DNA of 64,000 nt from Baylisascaris procyonis (GCA_037389465.1 JAZARR010000070.1:310001-374000); one strand, 5' to 3'. Positions 37,857-57,795 are shown, counted from the first letter of the stretch. Notes: generated by a model from the letters alone, not told the origin. Made by a program: numbers and translations.

Positions 37857-40047
37857 CTTAAACCTTCTTTGCACACTAACACTTCCTTTGCGAATATTTC
37901 AGCCGGCCTGACGAGGATGGCCCAATAAGTTGATGAAACTTGGCTGAAATCGAGATTTATCTCAAATTTTTGATTATATAAATAAAGTTATACATATTAA
38001 ATTTCATCAATATGCCGTAATCGATATTCCGCTTTCGTTATTGAAGCAATACGTGACTAAGCCTAATATTCTACAAAGTCACGGATCAAAAATCAAAGTG
38101 CAAAGATAGCACCATCTCGTATAAAGGGATCGACTTGGAATTTGTCGTTTAAAGAAAACTTATCCAGCATAGCACAAAATTATTGCATAAAATATTAAAA
38201 ATAAAAAAAAAAAAAAGAAAAGTTATTACGACAAGAGAAATAAATGTAACATTGCTCTATGATTTGAGTTAATCGCCTGAGACGAATAAGATCAGAAGCA
38301 CATCGGATATGACAACCGTTTACGGAGCCGCGATGCCGAATGGCTCCAGAAAATTGCACTCCAAAATGAAATTCAAAAAAAAAAAAAACATCTCATCGCC
38401 CACCCACTAAAAAACCGGAAGTCGTTTGTAAGGGAAACGATGGCGAACCGATTTTACAAGACAGTGAAAAAAAAAACAAACAAGCTGGGTTAACAAATAA
38501 TTGTCGAAACGACCGGAAAATGAAGGAAAATGATCCGTATAAATTTACTTTTTTTTTTAAATTTGGTTTCATAAACACCATGGCTATGCTATCAGCATAT
38601 CACTAAACTTACAACTTAACAATATAAGTTGATAAAGTTGTAATATAGGTTGCTATTGCTATCGCAACCGTTGATTAAAGTACCACTGTGAATGCAAACA
38701 ATCGGGGCAGTACAATCTTCAACACAAACGTATATAAACAGATCAATTAAGGAAACATAATGACACCTATGACTTGACCAACTACCACGACCCAAACGAC
38801 TCACAACGCAATATCACCTGTAATTAAAAATAAAGACAAGAGAACTTGAATATCAGGTGAGCAATCCAAACCTATATAAAAACCCCATCACAGAAATTTA
38901 CATATCACATTAAAATACCCCAAAATGCTCTACAACAATAATAAAAAACCTTATCAACGTGCCGCTTATATGAAGCATAACGATTGTAAGCATGCTGAGC
39001 AAAAAGAGAAAAAAATTCGTCCTTGGTTCAAAATTTTTGAATAACGAAGCGAGTCAGTCCACCATCGACCGAACCCATCTGTAAGGGAAAGAATTTAAGG
39101 AAATTTGAACAAAAAAATATTTTCAACATTCCCGGAGTCGAAAATACTCAACAATGAAGTTTGGTGGTAACCCGTCGTCATCTTCGAATTCCTAAATTTT
39201 GCCTACTTCAACCAATATTCGTAGGATGATTTCATACCGCAGGTTCTTAACACGAAAAATGGAAACTGTATAGAACATTGCTTTATACCGCAACTTTTGG
39301 CAAGGTAGACTTAACATCCACGTCCGTTACGGAAAAGGAGAAGCTGAAATATTCCTGACAGCAGGTCGTCTAAAAAAACCGTGAATAACTAAATAACAAA
39401 GAAACAAATCAAAATTCAACTTGCTATGCTGCAGTGATTACATGTCGAAGAATTTTCGATCTAGTAGCGTAATGTAACTGGCAGAGGCTATGACAGGATT
39501 CGCAAAAAGCAACACAAATCAATTTCCGGAAACTTCCTGACAGGACGATTTGAGGAACCCAAAACGGGGTCGTAGGAGGGTACAATTCGCGTTTCCGGTG
39601 ATGTTCAAAGCGTCGCCAAAAACCGTGAAGAATAAAACGTGAGGATGAGGGTGGCCTCATCCGGTAGGTCCGGTATAATATGGATCCTGAGGTGGAAAAA
39701 TACGGGAAACCTAAAGCGGATGCAAGCACGTAATGCGATGCATTCGAATATAGGCTAGTGGGAAAACGCGCCAGGAATGCGAATCTTTGCAATCGTTGCT
39801 AGATCACCCCTATGAAGTTCGATTCCGTAGCCATCTCAGTTCTTTTCGTTTTTGGGTTTGCATTCAATTCGGCTCCGGTCGGAGTGAGTTACGTTTTATC
39901 TACCACGGAACACGATTGGATTTGTTGGTCGATGTGTTCCCTTTCATCTGTTGTCTATCCTTTGCTTGTATGAAATTAAAGAATGACAGATTTGCATATA
40001 AACCATATTTAAATTAAAATTTTATTCTAACATATAGCCGAGATTTC
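37857..40047. other. Divergent intergenic region between the SPT subunit gene and CTU1
   Basis: The left part is AT-rich with poly-A runs. About 39420-40000 is distinctly GC-richer and open in places on both strands (122 codons at 39424-39792 minus, 76 at 39787-40017 plus), but neither translation is recognised. It probably holds the divergent promoters. Confidence 0.45.
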
Positions 40048-40066
40048 AGGTTGTTTGTGAATCTCA
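40048..40066 (+). promoter_or_regulatory. Trans-splice or 5'-UTR acceptor ahead of CTU1
   Basis: GATTTCAG ends at 40049 and the ATG follows after 17 nt. An acceptor this close to a start codon suggests either a spliced-leader site or the 3' end of a 5'-UTR intron. Confidence 0.45.
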
Positions 40067-43000
40067 ATGTTACGTTGTTCGAAATGCGTCAATATGGCGG
40101 CCGTTATAAAATATTCCCGTGATGGGAAACCCATTTGTAGGGAATGCTTCATTGAACTCTTTGAATTGGTATTTATTCCAATTTTTTTTCAAATTTTCAC
40201 TGATTTTCCTTACTGCTTCCCCGAATAAGTTCAGGACAAATAATAAGGCCTCACTTCACTTATATATCACCGACGGCGACAATACCTCCATGCCCACTTT
40301 ATCCTTCTTATCCCTCAGATAAGGGAGGATCAGCAAAAATTTAAAATAGAATTTAAAATAAACACCGCTTATTAAGAAAAGCAATAAAAATTAAATAATA
40401 AATAAAAAAAAGATATGATTGTGGTCGAAGTTATCTCTTCGAATATCATTGTTGAACGCAGCGGGGGGCGGGGGGGGGGAGAGGATATAGAGTCGAATAT
40501 GGGAATTACTTCAAAAATTTCACTTCGTTTTGCACTTATTCAATTCCAATCTCAACGATTTCCTCGCATTCACATTTTCACTACAAAAATTTCCATATTT
40601 ATGCATCAATAAGAGTTTATTTCCTCCACCACCTTTTCTTTACTCGAGCCCTTATCGTCCTATTTTCCTTACTTCCCCAATAATCTTTTTATTTGACATT
40701 ATTCGAATTTATTTTACAATCGTTTCAATTGCTAAAAAAAATAAAATTTAATTAATTTACAGAATGTGCACGAGACAATAGTGAAATGTGAGATTTTCAA
40801 AAACGGTGAAAAGATAGCGATAGGTGCTTCCGGTGGTAAGGATTCTACTGTACTTGCTTACCTATTGAACACGTTGAACAAGCGATACGACTATGGTGTG
40901 GAATTGCTACTTCTATCTATTGATGAAGGTATCCAGGTAAATCTTCTATTCATTGACATTATCCTGCGTGACCAGATAAAAACGATCCCATTTTTATGAA
41001 TCTTCGTGGCTGGCACCACTGTCCGGTTACATTGAAATGCCGACCCAAAGAAGCTAGAATGACAAAATTTGAAGGACATAATCCTCCTTCTAAACTAAAT
41101 CAGAAGGATGTTTTTATTTACTTCACTAGTATTCAACATGCTCTCAATACCTGTGAAAAGTTTCATTCAGATGTTTAGACTGTATTATTTGCTCAGGCAT
41201 TATTTTTTAATTCAATCGTAGATGAAATATTTAATATTTATTTAAATAGATTAGATCTAATAAAGAATATCGTTATGGTCAGAAGTACTATCACCTAAAT
41301 GATAATGTTCCAATTCTTATAAAATTCCTTCCCTTATATATTTTAATTTAAAAAAAAAAATCTATCAATGAAATAAAAAATATTTCAAGGGTTATCGAGA
41401 TGATTCACTGAAAGCAGTCGAGAGGAATCGTTTGGAATATGGACTTCCTTTAACAACACTCAGTTATAAAGATCTCTATGGATGGACTATGGATGAAATT
41501 GTTGAAAAAATTGGCAACAAAAACAATTGCACATTTTGTGGTGTATTTCGACGACAGGCTCTTGATAGGTACCAATAGTTAACTCATATTATTAGAGAGT
41601 ACTAGAAAACACCACTTCTCTCCGTCGAGATTAAGCTAATAACCCATGGGAAGGGATAAATTCTAATAACCCATGGAAAAAGCCGAATCCTTATAACCGC
41701 AGGGAAAAACCGAATTCTAATTACCCATGGGGAAAACCGAATTCTCGTGACCACGGGAAATGACTGATTGCTTGAAAGACATGAAAAATTCTTTGAAAAG
41801 TTTGAGCCAAAGCATATTGAAAAAATCCTTTCTCCAATAATCCACTGTTTTAAGTAGTCTTATAAAATAAAATAAAAAGAATTAAAATATTTTAAAGGTT
41901 CATAGCACTGTTTTCCCCATATTATTAGAGAATAATAAAAAATACAAGTGAATAATCTTATGTTGAAGAATTAAGCCTCTAGCCATATATATAAAATCAT
42001 ATAAAATTAACTTAATTCATCTCTAATTTTTAACAATAAATATTTTCTCTAAAGAATTTTTCATAGCTAATATTTCATCGAATAATATTCTTTTTTTAAA
42101 TCAACGTTATTTTTTAAACTTATCACTAAACTTTAAATATTTCTGAAGCTTTTAATTTATGCAATAAATTAATAACTAATTAATTTTCTATGATATATTT
42201 TAGAGGTGCATTAATAATGGGTGCTAATAAATTAGTAACCGGTCATAATGCGGATGATATGGCCGAAACGGTACTAATGAATCTTCTTAGAGGTGATATA
42301 GCTAGGCTACAACGTTGTGCTACTATCGTCACCGGTTCGTTACTTATATTTTCAACGCCTATAGATTCAACTTCAGCATATTCATTAATAATTGGGAGTG
42401 AAATTCAAATTTTAGTACTAGAAAATGTTTTTTCAAAGGATTCAGGATAGACCTGTATAGAGTGGAAGAGAAGAAAAATACTTATCGATCGGACTTATAG
42501 ATCAGCTCCGGCACAGATAACCCGTTTTTAGGTCTCTAGTAATTTTGCTCCACTCCTATTCAGATCTATTTTCTATCAAATACTAGAAGATATCACTAAT
42601 CCCTAATTTTAAGCAGTAAACAACCTAGAAGGTATACTACTCTTTGGGTTGACAATTCAGTCCTTTATCTGCTTCAATCCTAGAGCATTTCCGTTAACGC
42701 AAATTACTATCTAACTAAGTCAATGTATTTTTCAATTTTATTCAGCTAAGGGAAATCCCATAAAACGGAGGAAAAAAAAGATAGGCTAGGGGAGAGAATT
42801 ATTATTTTTTTAAAATTCTTATTGCCCCATATGACCGGATATGGAGCCGATAATCTATAATTTTTAAGGTTCGGATGGATGTCTACCTCGTGCGAAACCT
42901 CTCAAATATACACTCGAAAAAGATATCGTTATGTATGCACATTTCAAAAAACTCGATTATTTTTCCACTGAATGTATATATGCACCTAATGCATATCGAG

Positions 43001-44827
43001 GATATGCAAGGTATTTTTACTATAAACTTAACGCTAAGTTTTATATAATATAAGAGATAATAGGCGGATTTATAATCGACAAATTTATGCTAGCAACGAA
43101 TAAATTACGGGGAACAACAAATGCATCATAGAATTGAGTGAAAATTTTCTATGATAATAGCATTACAATGTGAACATCATTCATATTTGTTGCAATATGC
43201 AACATTCTACGAAACGCATAAGACTCTATCCTCTACGAAATTTTCAGAACTTCCCCTTTTTGCTTGTGATATAAACCTATCGTTTGTAAATACTCAAATA
43301 TTTTTAAGTGGATAACTATGATGTCAATATGCATATATAATTCTATACCGAATATATCGTAATGTAAATGAAATATAAGAAACCTTTATCTTCGCCGATG
43401 TTTATTTTTCAGGAATTTTGTGAAAGAACTCGAAAGGATTAGACCACGAGCTATCCTCGATTTGGTTCATTCGGGAGAGGATCTAGCTATTCGTGGCGAG
43501 ATTGCTTTACCTACATTGACCAAATGCGAAAGGTGATTACCTAGCCGAGTGGGTAAAAAAATTGATTTCTTTTCCCAATTGGGGCCGAAATTGGTGTTCA
43601 ACGCTTCCCAGTATATTCCAATCTGGGCAACTTTCGATTAGGATGGACGTCTACCTCGAGTCCCAACAACATACCACTCGAAAAAAACATACACTCAAAT
43701 ATAAATTTATGAGAACTATCTACTAAATTACGCATATCTAGTATAATTTGCAAGGCTAATGCCTATACTATCTTATAGTGGAACATCAAACAATAAAAAA
43801 CCGACAGACATAAGGAAAGCCGAAATTAAGAACGTATAAAAAGTGCACTGAGCAATGATGGAATTGAAGGACACCGTCGAGAGAAAAATTCGCTGGGGAC
43901 AACGTAACAAATAAGGCAAATAATAAAAACATATCGAAGAAGTGAGGTGATTAAATATCGAAAAAAACTGTAAATTTATTGCTTCCCCCCCCCTCTGCCC
44001 CCTATTCATACTGTTACACCTGTTTCTCATATCTGCCATCTGTTCTTGGCAAATCGGATATAGCCGCCAGATATTTTCATGTTTTTTTCCACCTCGATTG
44101 TATAAGCATATTCAAATTGTCGTTGTAAAATTTTTCATTTCCTTTCTGCCTATTATTTTAGAAAGATGAGTTCTATCACTAAATGCATAACTATCTTTTC
44201 TTATAGGTGTGGATATATTTCATCACAAAAATTATGCAAAGCGTGTCTTCTCTTACAAGGATTGAATACAAATCACCTGACGTTAGGTGTGAAGAAGGTA
44301 AGTGTTTATGAGTCTAAACTAAGAACATGTTTCATTGGGCATCTCCGACTGCTTTTTTTATGTAAACTTCTTTTTCAGTGGCAACTTAAACTCCAATGGC
44401 GCATGGGCGGTCACGAATTTTTAAGCTTTCCGGACCCCCTCCATTTTTAAGCTTTCCGAAAGCCCCTATATTTTTAAGCTTTCCGGACCCCCTCCATTTT
44501 TAAGCTTTCCGAAAGCCCCTATATTTTTAAGCTTTCCGGACCCCCTCCATTTTTAAGCTTTCCGAAAGCCCCTATATTTTTAAGCTTTCTGGACCCCCCT
44601 CCATTTCTAAGTCCTTTTTCGTACTCATAAACTTGAAGAACTAATACTATAAACCGTTAGTAGTAAACACATACCTATGGTTCCTATGGTCACTTAATAA
44701 GTAATTGTTTTTGCAGCATACATCAAAATGTGGTGCGATATTGATGGATGATGTCATAAAAGGCTCAACACAGCGGACGATATGTAATTGTGCGAAAGGT
44801 GATCGTAATCCCATCGATGAATTTTAA
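40067..44827 (+). CDS. CTU1: Cytoplasmic tRNA 2-thiolation protein 1 (CTU1/NCS6)
   Basis: Eight exons: 40067-40168, 40763-40936, 41390-41568, 42204-42334, 42869-43010, 43413-43532, 44207-44297 and 44717-44827. They give 349 aa, close to human CTU1 (348). The N-terminal zinc finger has two CxxC pairs (LRCSKC...ICREC). The PP-loop ATPase motif GASGGKDST activates the wobble uridine by adenylation. [12 protein letters not shown] carries a conserved CxxC, and [19 protein letters not shown] is the family signature. A second zinc ribbon (KCERCGY...LCKAC) and a C-terminal cysteine cluster (CGAILMDD...TICNCAKG) complete the protein. With CTU2 and the URM1 sulfur carrier it makes s2U34 in tRNA-Lys, -Glu and -Gln. 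An acceptor-like TTTCAG lies 17 nt before the ATG. Exons 3 and 5 use AAG acceptors. The gene ends 105 bp from the opposing IFRD stop. Confidence 0.96.
41636..41770. repeat. ~27-bp degenerate tandem repeat in CTU1 intron 3
   Basis: About five units share (C)TAATAACCCATGG, GGAAAAACCGAATT and variants. The unit drifts, with CCATGG becoming CCGCAGG or CCACGG. Confidence 0.8.
44418..44612. repeat. Composite 26/27-bp tandem repeat in CTU1 intron 7
   Basis: Two half-units alternate: TTTTTAAGCTTTCCGG with ACCCCCTCCA, and TTTTTAAGCTTTCCG with AAAGCCCCTATA. Together they make a 53-bp higher-order unit repeated between three and four times. Confidence 0.92.
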
Positions 44828-44932
44828 CGACAATAATGAGAAATGCATCAAATATATGCAAATCCCCCGAGGCAATCAAAGGCAGTTTTAAGTGATTATC
44901 ATTTTTCGTCGCCGAATCAACCATCAATCAAT

Positions 44933-51029
<6,097 letters not shown>

Positions 51030-51105
51030 CGTCGATACGAATCAATCAATGCTTTTCCTTCGAAATCAAAACGCCGATCGGAAATAAATGGCACTTTCAG
51101 CGATG

Positions 51106-53575
51106 CTGAAAAATATTCTCTCAATATAAATAAATCATGAAAAATGCGCCAAAAATAAACTAAAGCATTTCTGCGCAAAAACCTTTCAGAATGGCCAATA
51201 GGTATATCGCCAACAGGTGAGCTCATTTTCATATCCCCGATTAAAAACGTGAAGAAAGAAAGAAATGAGTTCGCAAAGGACAGATGCAATAAGAGGACCG
51301 GATGCGCCGTAAGGAATATTGCTTAAATTACATCAAATTTGCTTAATGCTCGTTTTTTATTTTATTATTTTTATTTATTTATTTATTTATTGTAGAAGAG
51401 TGAACGGCTGGCAATTATTTGCAAAGAAAAAATAACCTTTGAAAATTAAATTATTGACACAGCTACGCTGCACAATTTCATCGAAAATTTCATTACACCT
51501 TTATAATTAATGCTAAACGTAGTTCTAAGTTGCATACCTCTTCATACCAATGCGTACTACAGTGGCGCAAGAACTCTTCTAATAAGAATGATTTCAAATG
51601 CTAACTGATTGGAGGAAAACGTCGAAAAATAAAAGATGAATTAAACATTTAAGTGAAGGAAATATACTGATTTGCATATTAGAAAAGGAAAAAAACGGCA
51701 ATTTGCATATGAAGTTCTCTGTACTACTCTAGTAAGAAGGCTAGCAATTATCGAATAAAATATAATGGTAGATTTCGTATATGAATAGAAACTGCAAAGC
51801 TGGTGATGACAACACTTTCATCAACAACGATGGATCGTCGACAATTTGCATATTTTTATTGAAAATTACACCATAACATGACTATTCTATAATCTCAGCC
51901 CCTGTAATGGAAGCTTTTGGATCTCCATTAAGGCAACAATGAGCGATTTCACGATCGATTGCGGTATTACATGAATTCAGGATAGCAGAGATTAACTCCC
52001 AAAAAGGGGTACACATGAGAGAGAGACAGAGTTAATGAAAGCATTTGCCGCGCGATCGATTCGTTCGTTAATGATGAGTCGTTGAAATGCCGATACGAGA
52101 TCTCAAAACAATGGTGCTCAAATAGTGGGGAAAAGCGACAAGCCAATAAAACTTCCCATCTTTTTCAAAAATATTTAAATACATAAATAATCTAATTTTT
52201 ACTTCAAAAGGGGAACCTCACATACCTACTTGACAAACTTTCCAACAACACTCTACAGTATCGTTAAACAACCAACACTCATAGACTATAACAATCCTAG
52301 ATACACAAATAAAACTAATTTTAGGGTGACACGAATTTATGCGTAGGGTCGGAGTGCAATAAAAAAATATTTTAAATTTTTTGGCGAATTTCTTGAAAAG
52401 CAATATGAGCCAAAGTCAAGTTTGTATGGAAGAGCATAGCAAGTGCTCTTTGAAATTAAATAAAAAATCGGAATATTACCCTAAATTCAAGACAAATCAA
52501 ACCCTATGAATATATAAATGGTTTTTCTTATTGTTGCACTCGCTTGAATTTGCTAACTATGTAGCTCGAAGAGTCGAACTACACAATTAGATTACGTTCG
52601 CACTGCAAACACATGTTGAACTTTGCACCATTCGTGCTCAAGTGTTTTAATTTAATTGAAGGTTATAAGTCCTGTATTCTACTTTTATTGTGTTGCCCCC
52701 CCCCCGGCAATTAGTCCCCACCCTTTCTCATCTCTAATAGAAGCCCTAAGTGGGGATGGCTGGCATGAAGTTTATTCCCTGCCACATTGGTACATTAAAT
52801 TTAAATATTACCGGCAAATTTTGACTTAACAGTGGAGAGATGGATTTTTTTCTCGAATGGATAGCGAGGTGACAATTGCGCCTCTAAGCGTGTCGGAAAC
52901 ACAATCAACTGTCACGTGACCATTTTCTTTTAGACATCCGTATAAGAGTTCGTAAATGGCTTCCATCGAATACCTATCCATTCGGGAATATTACGGATGC
53001 TGTAAAGTCCCTTGGCTAATAGATAGCCAAGTACCGTATCTTTAAAAATGTTGCTTGGAGAATTTTTTAATTACGGTATCGATAAAACACCTTTCAAAAG
53101 AATCACAGTAACCTGAATGACCTGATATAGCTTTATCCTTCTCAAGTCGGATTATTTTTTTCGAGGATTGAGTTCCATTACGGATGTCACCTTTGTGCTT
53201 ATTTTACAAGCTGCCGTGATTCGCATAAATGCTAGATGTATCTATCTCTGAGCTAACCAATTCAAGTTTACCTAATCTTTTCCGGGTCCGGGTTAAAGTC
53301 AGACCCAGTCAAGCGACCCGCTTTAACCCATCCTTGCCCAAACAGGAACCCGGTTTAACTCATCCACAAATGACCTGAATTGAATTCGGTCCTGGTCATG
53401 ACTAGGATCTACGCAAGGTTTAATCCATCCGTATATCGTTTTACTAAATTCCTTTCTAGCTTGATCCGCCTTTATCCTTATAACGTTTGAAAGTGGGATT
53501 TCAGACTTGTTAACGTAGTTTGATGTATTTTTTTTTTTGAATTTTTCGAATCGTTTCGTTAAAAAAGTTATTACA
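51106..53575. other. Divergent intergenic region between IFRD and the QOR-like gene
   Basis: No gene seen. ATTTGCAT words recur at about 51672, 51702 and 51847. A C-run lies at 52697-52705. Near 53290-53430 the phrase TTTAACCCATCC recurs with small changes. Confidence 0.5.
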
Positions 53576-53577
53576 GG

Positions 53578-56243
53578 ATGAATGGAACACTGAGTTTCTT
53601 CCGGGCAAGTATAAGACAAGCATCACAGGTGGCAAGACGATTCTATAGAGCCGCACAATTGGCAAATTTTGGTGAACAATTGGAAATTGTGAATAAAAAA
53701 GAGAAGAAACCACACGATGGTGAGATACTACTTGAAGTATCAAATGCTGGCTTTAATGATGCTGATATTAATATGATCGATGGTAAATATCACCTTAGAC
53801 CGAATACTCCATTTATACCAGGTGAGTTTTTCTAGTTCATTACTTTAAATGTTAAAATTTTCTCAATTATGCAGCGATAGTTTAGTAGGCATACCTTTGG
53901 GGGGTGGTAAATTTAAAAGAAGTTAGATGCATAACGTTTTCCACCTCGTCACACCTGACAGATTCTCTACAAGGTACAAGACTATCCAATATAACCTGCC
54001 AGGTTTGTTAATTTCCAACCTGTTGAGTTCGTTAATCCCCCTCTAGCTGGCCTCCTAACAACCTTCATAGTTTTATCTATCAACGTTTATGAGTTACGCT
54101 TACAACTTACAACTCTAACATTAATAAGCATGTTCTACATATTTTTCTTTATTTACCTCATGTTTGAGGATATATAAGTACAAAACTTACATAGTTCATA
54201 GGTGAGGGCACCACTCTACGTTCAAGTTGTATTTTTCTACAACCTGACAACTTACCCATACGGGAAAGAAGAACCGCAAAAAGTGTGAGAGGTGAAAAAC
54301 ACGATCTACCTTCTTTGGCTGGTCGTTGCATGCGAACTCCCCCCCCCCCTCCCTTCCCCCATAAGCCATCCCACCTGATTAACTAACTTGGGGGGAAGGA
54401 GGGGGGGAGTAATGGCGACGACAAGGTGTTGAATTACTAGAACTAGCTGCGACCTATGGTTGAATAAATACCGGACACTTGGAAGGTTATGAAAATTGGC
54501 TAAATATAAATCAATTTAAAGGATTCGAAGTGGCTGGCACCGTATTAGCGGTGGGTAAAGGTGTGAAGAGATTCAAAGAAGGTGATCGTGTGATAGCGTT
54601 ACGTACCGAAGCAACGGGTGCATTCGCCGAACGATGCATGCTATCGGCGGTTGATTTGATTATGACGATTCCATATACGTTGAATTTTGAGATGGCCTCA
54701 AGTATAGCTGTCAGTTATGGTACTGCTTATGTTGCACTTCAGAGAATGGCTTCCGAACGACAAGGGTAAGTTACTATTACTATTATTACTATTATTATTA
54801 TTATTATTATTTTTATTACATATATATTGTCCAAAATTGCAAATGAAAAATACTTTCTATTCCCAATCCGATGTGTTTTCAGTTTATTTGTTGATTATTT
54901 TAAGGTGTTCCGTTTTGGTGCTCACAAATAAAGGAGCAACTGGGTTGGCAGCAATCGATCTTGCACAAAATGTTTTCAAAGCACAGGTAATTTGCATATC
55001 TATTCTATGTTTTGTTTTTTCTTTATTTAATAAACTATTCTAAGAAAGAAATAAAAGTAGTTTTAATCAACGCTTTTCTATATGAAATAGAATTAAGGTA
55101 TTTGGAGCAAGTGACTCGGAAGAGAAGTTAGAGAAATTACGCACAACTGGAGTTCAATCAACATTGAACTGGATGGATGGTCGTTTAGCGGCTAATTTGC
55201 GTAAAGCGACATTTGGTCAAGGTGTCGATCTTGTCATCGATACTGTTGGTGGAAAACCATTTGAACAAGCGCTTGCTGGGTAACTATTAAGCTTATTTCT
55301 AAAGCGGCAATAGAATTTTATCGCTGAAATAATTCAATACGGTATCGATTACGGTAATGATTAAAGTAGGTGGTCAGTGTGGTTGTTGCGTTACGATATT
55401 CCATTTGTTACATTCTTATTGCGCATACCTCAGCTTCACTATAAGACCTTAGTTAACCTTGTTTACCTATTGTAAGATGCTTCGAAGGAGATACAATTTT
55501 TCCGACACCTGAACTTTATTGCGGCAATTTCTTTTTTTTTTTCATTTTTTTTTTAATAATATTAATAAAATATCTACCATTTTCATTATTTCTCAATCAT
55601 TTCTTGTTGGAAAATCATAAAATTTTCCGAAATTTAGCTTTAAAAATTTCCGTTTGTCTCAAAATTTCAAAAAAAAAAATCCTAGAATTCTGCCGGTATC
55701 TTTTAAATTTTTTTTATTAATGTGAAAGTGTGCAGTGTGTTATTTCTGTTTCCATGCAAGACAATACTGATTAAGATGGTGACATTGAATAGCCGAAACA
55801 GTGCATGTGCTTGTCGAATATGGTCGTGAATTTCAGGTTAAGAGTTGGTGGTCATATCGTAAGCGTTGGCTTCTCATCGGGTATTATTCCATCAGTGAGC
55901 CTTCTTGAACTTCATCGGCTTCAAGCTACAATTTCCGGTTTGTTGTGCATTTGTAATTGCGCTCTTAATCTCTCTTGTTGTCGTTATACTAATATTATTG
56001 TACGTTTTTTTATTTGAAGGTATTTGGCTTGGTGGCAGACCACAACTTGAAGTCGAAAAGGTGATTAGCTCTGTGATCGCCCTCTATGATGAAGGATATC
56101 TGAATGTACGCATCGAAAAGAAGTACCCACTTGAAAAGGTATCATTCGCTTATTATAGTGCAATATTGGAGCCATTTGGAAGAGTTTTTGTGAAAGGTGA
56201 TTGCTCTGTGTGGCAAGCGGTGCTGTCGTTATTGTTCGGTTAG
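53578..56243 (+). CDS. Quinone oxidoreductase-like MDR enzyme (zeta-crystallin/QORL2 type), probably mitochondrial
   Basis: Six exons: 53578-53821, 54522-54765, 54905-54986, 55098-55279, 55837-55937 and 56020-56243. They give 358 aa. The first 25 residues (FFRASIRQASQVARRFYRA) are Arg/Ser/Ala-rich and lack acids, like a mitochondrial presequence. The GroES-like domain follows (DGEILLEVSNAGFNDADIN, GFEVAGTVLAVGKGVKRFKE, GDRVIAL). The Rossmann domain is partly recognisable (VLVLTNKGATGLAAIDLAQ, VDLVIDTVGG, GGHIVSVGFSSG). Catalytic-zinc ligands of alcohol dehydrogenases are absent, as in quinone oxidoreductases. The usual GAxGGVG nucleotide loop is replaced by NKGATGLA, so cofactor binding may differ. 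Four of five introns use AAG acceptors. A TTACAG lies 1 nt before the ATG. The last exon was read through to TAG; a donor near 56197 could shorten the tail. Confidence 0.9.
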
Positions 56244-56488
56244 TTCCGTTGGTCAGGGAGGGGATTTCTTATATGGAAAGGTAAGCAGTGTTTTGGTTAT
56301 TTTTATAATTATTAATTTCTCATTTAAGTGTTAAAATGTTATTATTTATATTATAAAATATGATGGATTTAATTAATATTAATTTCAGATAAACGATTGC
56401 ATAAAAGATATTAAAGAGGAGAGAATATTTGGAAAGGCGATTATCGGTTTACGATGAATGCGACAATTTATATATCCCCTTCAATAAC

Positions 56489-56494
56489 AATAAA
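56489..56494 (+). terminator. Candidate polyadenylation signal AATAAA of the QOR-like gene
   Basis: AATAAA lies 246 nt after the stop at 56243 and is the first such hexamer downstream on the plus strand. Confidence 0.5.
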
Positions 56495-56740
56495 ACTGCC
56501 AATGTACAATTAATATTTTGCTGCTCAAATGGAAGAATTCACTTTCTAGAATTCAAATAGTAAAAATGAATCGCCGTCATCTAAAAAGGAACGGGGGAGG
56601 GAGGGGAAGGATATGCATGAATTGTTTCCGGTCCAGGCGATCCACCGGAAAACCTTCTTTCCCCACATTTTTTTCCGTTTGGGCTAGACGGGTATATATA
56701 TACCACATGTATGTATATGCATATATACATATATTCAACG

Positions 56741-56742
56741 AA

Positions 56743-56786
<44 letters not shown>
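56741..56786. repeat. (TA)n array between QOR-like gene and GGPS1
   Basis: TA array downstream of the QOR-like 3' end. Shorter GTATATATACCACATGTATG-type words precede it from about 56690. Confidence 0.95.
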
Positions 56787-56789
<3 letters not shown>

Positions 56790-57795
56790 TGAAGAAAAAA
56801 CGTAGTAGAATGCTTTAACTTAATGTTGGAATAAATCTTATGTATGTCACTAGATAGTGCTGCAAATATTTTTATATAAAATAAATCGCTGTAAACCTCT
56901 AATGAATTCGCCCTCATTGTATCAGTTATCATACTTCATCGCCACATGTACAGTTCCACTCACGATTACATAAAATTTTGTTTATAGAAAAGGGGAGAGG
57001 GGCATAGAAACAATACTGGAATCGGCGGCTAAACGTACATGAGAGAGAGAGGTCACTGAGGTAGCCCATCAGCCTTTTGATAGCTGGATCGCTATAACAA
57101 TTCAATAACGATAACGGTATTAACATTTAAAATTTATTAGTTTATAAGCGATAGTTGTAATATAAATAAAATTAAATTAAATCATATTTTCAAAAAAAAA
57201 GCGCTCACAACAATTTCAAAAAAGAGATACTAGCATTTCAATAAGTGATAGAATTATAGCCCCATCATATATTGCTTATAAATTGAAATTAAATAAATTT
57301 AAAAAAAAAAATTCGAGATTTCTGCTCAGAATTATTCGTACGATACGAATAAGAAATATTAGAGAAAAACGAGAATATAAAATGGTGCCATATTTCTCAA
57401 AGAATAATTGCCCTCTTCTCTTTGCAAATAAAAAAGATTGCTTGAAAACATATAACAGCATAAAGACATCAAACAAGCAGCGTAAAGGTCGAGCGATTAA
57501 AGACCGATCGATAATCCCGGTTCTTAAGGAGGGGATTTGAGCCATTTTTAAAGAAATGCCCATTTATACCGCTGCAGCTTACAAGGTGAATCTTATAAAT
57601 CGCAATCAGTGAGATGGCTAGTGAGAAGCATCCAAAATTATGACGTAATTCCACTGTTTTCATTCAATAATTATTCGACAATAAAACGGAAGCCGTGCAT
57701 ACGTCCCTCCCGAAGACATAATCCCTCGATAAACGTGGCTAAACCGAAATCCCTATCCAGGTAAATTGCGAAATACCTGTAGAGCATCGGTTTAT

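Larger units (their letters stand above)
56244..57790. other. Convergent intergenic region between the QOR-like gene and GGPS1
   Basis: Contains the presumed QOR-like 3' UTR, a (TA)n array and AT-rich DNA. The two opposed 85- and 95-codon frames at 57276-57563 overlap each other and are not recognised. Confidence 0.5.
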
